Of a stretch of 64,000 nucleotides of DNA, positions 59,401-64,000 are shown piece by piece (the first letter of the stretch is position 1; the number at the start of each line of letters is the position of its first letter). Made by a program: the position numbers and the translations under genes. The notes beneath the pieces were generated by a model. That model did not search any database and had not been told where the DNA came from. It worked only from the letters and a program-made list of their open reading frames with translations. The DNA comes from Lichenostomus cassidix (Eukaryota; Chordata; Aves; Passeriformes; Meliphagidae). The stretch is taken from NCBI GenBank assembly GCA_008360975.2, contig CM039211.1:24484558-24548557 (forward strand), in the 5' to 3' direction.

Positions 59401-61693
59401 AAAGTCAACAAACCAGATCTGTTAAGGTAATTTTAAAAATACGTAAATAGTATGGACTGAAGATCCCAAATAGCTGCTACAAACTTTTGTAAGGGAAAAT
59501 GGCCAAGATGAATTAATTGCTCTACAGTGATAAGAACAGCACGTCAATATTTGCTGATGTAGAAGGATATACCTGGCAATTGTTTTTCCAGTACCCACAT
59601 TACCAAACTGTGTGTTAAGTAATTAATCAGAGACTTAGTTACCTCCCTACAAACACACACAAAGAAAGAGCAGTAAAAATAAGTGTAGGCTTTGGATATG
59701 TGCAAGTACATCAGAGCACAGAGCTGAGCCCAAGATTTGTAGTTTGCCAGGGCAACTTGTCACTGCACTCCTCTGCTTAAAAACAGATTTGCAACACAGT
59801 CTTGGGAATTTAAACACAATTTCTTTTGAAATTCTTGAGGCATACAATTTTGAAAATCTCATTCTGAAAGATTAGATAGCAATGAGCATTGAACATTTTG
59901 CCTAAGTTAAGGCCTGGCAATACTAAAGGCCTCTCTGTGATGATGACACCATACACATGAACGCAGAACCCTTAGAAGAAAAAAATCTCCCAAGGTTAGA
60001 AAATTGACAATGCAGTTGAAACTTGTGTTGATCTTCAGACTCAAATCAAACTTCAAAAACATGGGACAAGCCCCAAACTTAAATATTGTGTCAGGCTGAT
60101 TCCTCTTACAATTCAGACAGAATTACACTGCACAGAATAATCTTCAGCTACTGTTTCTAGTCTGAACATGATGAATCTTGGTGCACCTGTTTCTCCCTCC
60201 CTTTCCATAAATTATTTCCTATTCTAATTGACCACAGTTACACATTTTCTCTTTTGTCCATCCTTCATTCTATCACTGAATATTATGCAATTACTTGTTA
60301 TTTCTACCTATACTGCTTTAAGCAATTCCTCCACCTATTTTACCATGCAAAGTAAGAATTTTACTGTTCAAGCATCAAACATTTTATTTAAATATTAAAC
60401 AATACTGGTTTTCTTTTGACTTTTAAGCCAGTTTGAAAGTGGTATTTAAACTTGTTTACAAATCTCTGAGGATGAGCTTCTCTGTAACTGGTGTCATAAA
60501 TCGTACTGTTTTCCCATCGTCAGCTGACTAACTGTGCTATCATCTTCATGTGGGATGTTTTTTTATTGCTGGGGATAGGATGTGCCTCACTAAAAAAAAA
60601 GATTTTGCGGTGCTGAATTAACACTTTTAGAAACTTTGGGTTTGTTTTGTCAAACTAAACAGTATTAGATACACCTTTCTAATCATGAGCAGTCAGCTGG
60701 TGACTTCACAATCTCCTTGTGACAGAGATATTATATTGTGAAATATTGGAATATGAATATGAATGTTCTATTAATTTTTTCATGCAGAGTGTGAGAATAT
60801 CTGCCAAGACAATCTTTTCAACTTTCTAAAAAAATGATCCATAAACATTTAAGTACAGGTTCAAGGCAAAAATTTCTTTCTTAACAGGTTTAAGGCAAGA
60901 CTTTCTTTCTTAACCCTTTCATACCACAGAAGGAAAGTTTCATTTGAAATGTTAAATGAAAACAAAGTTTGCCAAAGAGCAAGTTTCAATTTCCCTTGAA
61001 CTCTGCATATTGGTGACATGTTTATAGCCAAAAAGAAGGGACATCAGTTACATGCGTTTTTCAACATGGCAGAATTTTTTCATTCCTCTAGTCCTCTTCT
61101 TAGAAGTTGAGATCAAAGCCTCAAGATTTCTGCCTCTAATCAGAAAGAAAAAAGTCTCAGATTTAACCTCATGTGTAAACACTGAAGAAACTTAATCTTA
61201 GTTCAGGACAGGGCTTCTGGAAGACTTTATTCCACTCTGGTTAAAGACACTAAAGAATTGATTTAAAATGTCGATGCAGCAGATCCCAAGTTACATGGCC
61301 TGTTGTAGCAGAAAAAGACCTTTTAGGTTTTACACATATTAGGGCCTACAGTAATCATATCACATATTATACTATTCATAGTTACTAATACTGCTTAATC
61401 ATATTTAAACTCTGGGATTTGTTAACTTAGAAAACTTTGAAATTAATTTGCCCTGAAATGTACATATTTTGATTTAAATACAAGTGAAATCTAACAAAAA
61501 ATGCATGACTTTTAGGATAAGTATTCTTCAGTCCGATAGTATGGACAGCAAATTTCATAACCGCTCTTTACAATTCCTGCAGCAATACTGGGAACCATGC
61601 AAATAACACCATAATTATTTCCTGTTCTTTTGTTGATTACTTGAAAAGTTCTGGACAATAGGTTTGAGTGTGAAATATTAGCTCTACGGACTA

Positions 61694-62163
61694 TGTTGCC
61701 AGTGATGCCTTTTTCTTTGGTCCTAGATTTATGAGCGAGACATGGTTAAGGGGATAAATGGGGTTTTACGTCAGTATTTAATGAGGATCCTTAGGCGCAC
61801 AGTTTGTCAAGGTGGAAAACTCTGAAGATGCACACTGAACCTGACATGTATACAATAATTATAGACCCTGCAAATTAGCATACCTGACAAAGGTTCCCCA
61901 ATAAGAAGCTTAATAGATGAAGTAATGTCCCCCCGCTATTCTGGCAACTTCTAAGGTCTCCCCCTCAGATGAGGCTTGAATCCTATTTACAAAAATATGT
62001 CTCAGAGTGCTGTTTTTAACCTTGTTTGAAATCTTGGTTTCTGTGGAGAACCAAGACAGCATAGGGGCTTCCAACCTGCAGCTGGGAGTCTTTCAGAATG
62101 TTTTGTCTTCCTGCCTAGAAAACTACTGGAACTACGTTACAATATAAGGCTACAAAAACTACA
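61694..62163 (-). mobile_element. ERV LTR, minus strand, probably solo
   Basis: Read on the minus strand, it starts TGTAGTTTTTGTAGCC (ending at 62163 on the plus strand). It has a TATAATTATTG box at 61853-61863 and then GTGCGCCTAAGGATCCTCAT, ending at an ATTAAA poly(A)-type signal (61777-61782). The U5-like tail contains CTTAACCATGTCTCGCTCAT. This order matches an LTR with U3, R and U5, and the R-U5 wording is one I associate with bird endogenous retroviruses. No retroviral genes flank it. The U5 edge could be at 61694 or 61703, and I found no matching target-site duplication. Confidence 0.58.
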
Positions 62164-64000
62164 AATATATATGCTAAGAAAACAGAGAATATAGAAAAGG
62201 TATGTAAAAGAAAAAGCCAAAAAATCGCCAGTACCTGATATTTGGTTCATTATTTGGACCACTAAATATTATCATAATGCAAAGAAGAATATTACAAAAA
62301 AAAAAAAAAAACCAAAACCCAAAGCCACCAAAACACAAACAGCCCCCCCAACCCCCCCAAACCAAACATAAGTTCATTTGGTTTTGAGCTTTCCTATGTA
62401 AATCAGATATTTCAAGAGCTCAAAACTTCTTATTTGAAGCTTGGATGAATAAAGAAATAGTGAATACTGTACTTCAAGCTGGTAATTCCAGTATGAAAGA
62501 AAGCCATAAGTAAATAGCAAATCTCAGTATGCTAGAATGTGCTATAGATTTTAATTTTAATTATTGCAAATGTCATCAGCTCTTTAGTTTGGCAAACAGC
62601 AGAGAAAGACTAGGGACTATAAATAATGGATTTCTTGAGTATTTCAGCTGAAACAAAAAATTGAAACAAAAATATTGATTTGCGTCAACACAAAATATTT
62701 AGTTGACACAAGACAAAATGTTTTGTTCAATTTCAGGAAATGTTTCATTTGACCAGACATAATTTTAATTTTTAAATTAGTGGACAAGATCACCTCTTTT
62801 GAGATCTCAATCACTACAAAACAAAAGTAAAGAGGAAAAACTCACTTAAAAATAACATCACAGTTTCATTAAAACAACCTCAGTGTGCTAGAATGATTAC
62901 TTGATGGACACACATAGGTGCCCTCGCCAATCCTGCCCCTGGATTGATATTAAACCTTACTCTTGCATGGGGCTGTCTGTTGCCTGGAGCTGTCCCTGGT
63001 GCCCCTCTGGCTGTCCTGCTCCCTGGATGGGGCAGTGGACTGGTCCTGGCTGCCACGTCCTGCCCACCACTCCAGAGGCAGATCCTGACACTTCTGGCAT
63101 CCACCAGCCCCTGGCATTGACATTTTCTAATTCTTCTCTTCCATACTTTTGTGTTTTGGAAAAACATATTTTTGATTTCCCCCTGAGTAGAGGGATTGCT
63201 ACTTCCTTTTGAAGCAGCTTGGGTGATTTATATCTGATAAGACAATAACAATAAAAATGTTATTTCTGGGCTCAGGCCTAGAAATGATGGAGCTCAGGGT
63301 TTTATTCTTAGTGCATGAGTGACTCAAAACACTCCAGTTTTCCACTTTGAAAATTGTAGATAAATCCCATCTAGATATTCACGCCACCCAATGAATTTTA
63401 TAGAGCTCTATGAAATAGTTGCAGAGGGCACAGAGCGACTTGACTAAAAACTGGAAAGAGGGATCAGCAATACCAGTGATCCAGGGGTACATTTTTACTG
63501 CAGAAAGGACAGAGTTTTGTGAAAAATCTCCTAAAAACTGTGTGAATTAGATCTTTTGTCTGAGAACTCTGTTAGTATCTTGATGACTCCCTTTTGCTGT
63601 GGATGTCTCTTCCCTTCCCTGCAAGCACTTCTTCAGTACATTCTTTTCAGTGACCATAGTAAAGCCATGAACAATTCCCTGCTGCTCCCTTGCCATACAC
63701 TGTTACCACCAGAGCCCTCAGTCCTGAGTCCATTACAGTGACATCCAGCTCACCACAAAGCCATCCTCATACTTGAGATTTTCTTTTTATTTAGCCCTTG
63801 AACTTACAGCGAGGGTCCAGTGGTGGGCACAGAAATACTGCGTGGGGCACTCGGCAACCCCAGGAGTACATCTCTGCTCCTCCCTAGTGGTGAAAATGGG
63901 AGGGTTACTCCTAAGCTACTTCAAGCAATGTGTGTTTTACGTAGACTTACCAGAACAATTGTATTTATCCTGGTGGTGAGACTGACAAAGCAGATATGAA
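62164..64000. other. gene-free sequence to the window end
   Basis: A GC-rich patch at 62890-63125 contains overlapping open frames on both strands (95 and 103 codons) that I do not recognise and that read as shadows of each other. The rest is AT-rich unique DNA apart from the A/C-rich tract at 62296-62370. Confidence 0.55.
62296..62370. repeat. A16 plus A/C-rich tract
   Basis: Sixteen A (62296-62311), then CCAAAACCC, CCACCAAAACAC and two C7 runs. It is the complement in style of the T/G-rich tracts. Confidence 0.88.

Larger units (their letters stand above)
53191..61693. other. gene-free region, about 8.5 kb
   Basis: No recognised gene or retroelement. Minor repeats are listed separately (54505-54702, 55701-55782, 56172-56204, 56341-56405). 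An A18 run lies near 59361-59378. Open frames at 56403-56741 (112 codons) and 58611-58946 (111 codons) are AT-rich and match no family I know. The sequence near 55160-55190 contains TTAGCTCAGT, a tRNA A-box-like string, but no B-box follows. Confidence 0.55.

Noticed and set aside
62174..62377. Minus-strand 67-codon frame rich in F, W and G
   Set aside because: It is the translation of the A/C-rich tract in reverse.

Overview
This window looks like AT-rich, gene-poor nuclear DNA from a bird, most likely intergenic or deep intronic. The strongest evidence is a set of CR1 LINE fragments. Several keep bird-type CR1 3' ends, such as the ATTCTATG-type terminal repeats at 15901-15924. The two best-preserved copies read like the J-type CR1s I know from songbirds and relatives, but I cannot fix the species. 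I found no host protein-coding gene, rRNA, tRNA, recognisable ncRNA or CRISPR array. Nearly all open frames are short, or are shadows of CR1 copies or of simple repeats.

Layout. 1-15464 is gene-free, with one old CR1 remnant (about 3.8 kb) and a 16-bp direct-inverted-direct repeat at 6396-6464. 15465-17632 is a CR1 cluster: a 3' end, a reverse-transcriptase segment and a short inverted piece. 17633-30104 is mostly unique sequence with two LTR-like elements (24.4 kb; 28.4 kb, the latter with a complete promoter/poly(A) layout). 30105-31250 holds an unrecognised 196-codon open frame next to a minus-strand CR1. 31251-37189 is unique apart from a G-quadruplex motif. 37190-39412 holds two CR1s in opposite orientation. 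39413-45473 is unique or unassigned sequence ending in an LTR-like promoter segment. 45474-46110 is a 637-bp almost pure pyrimidine tract. 47925-50830 is a nearly full-length but dead minus-strand CR1 covering endonuclease and reverse transcriptase. 50831-64000 is again gene-free, with one old CR1 (53 kb), short tandem duplications, A/C-rich tracts and a minus-strand LTR (61.7-62.2 kb).

No genes work together here. The biology on show is retrotransposon insertion and decay, plus local DNA rearrangement. The points most worth following are: two inverted CR1 copies about 9.6 kb apart that share a 162-bp identical block and a shared frameshift; two independent direct-inverted-direct repeats that look like replication template switches; and the long homopyrimidine tract lying between the inverted CR1 pair. 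I saw no convincing previously undescribed functional system. All family assignments come from recognising sequence by eye and were not searched.
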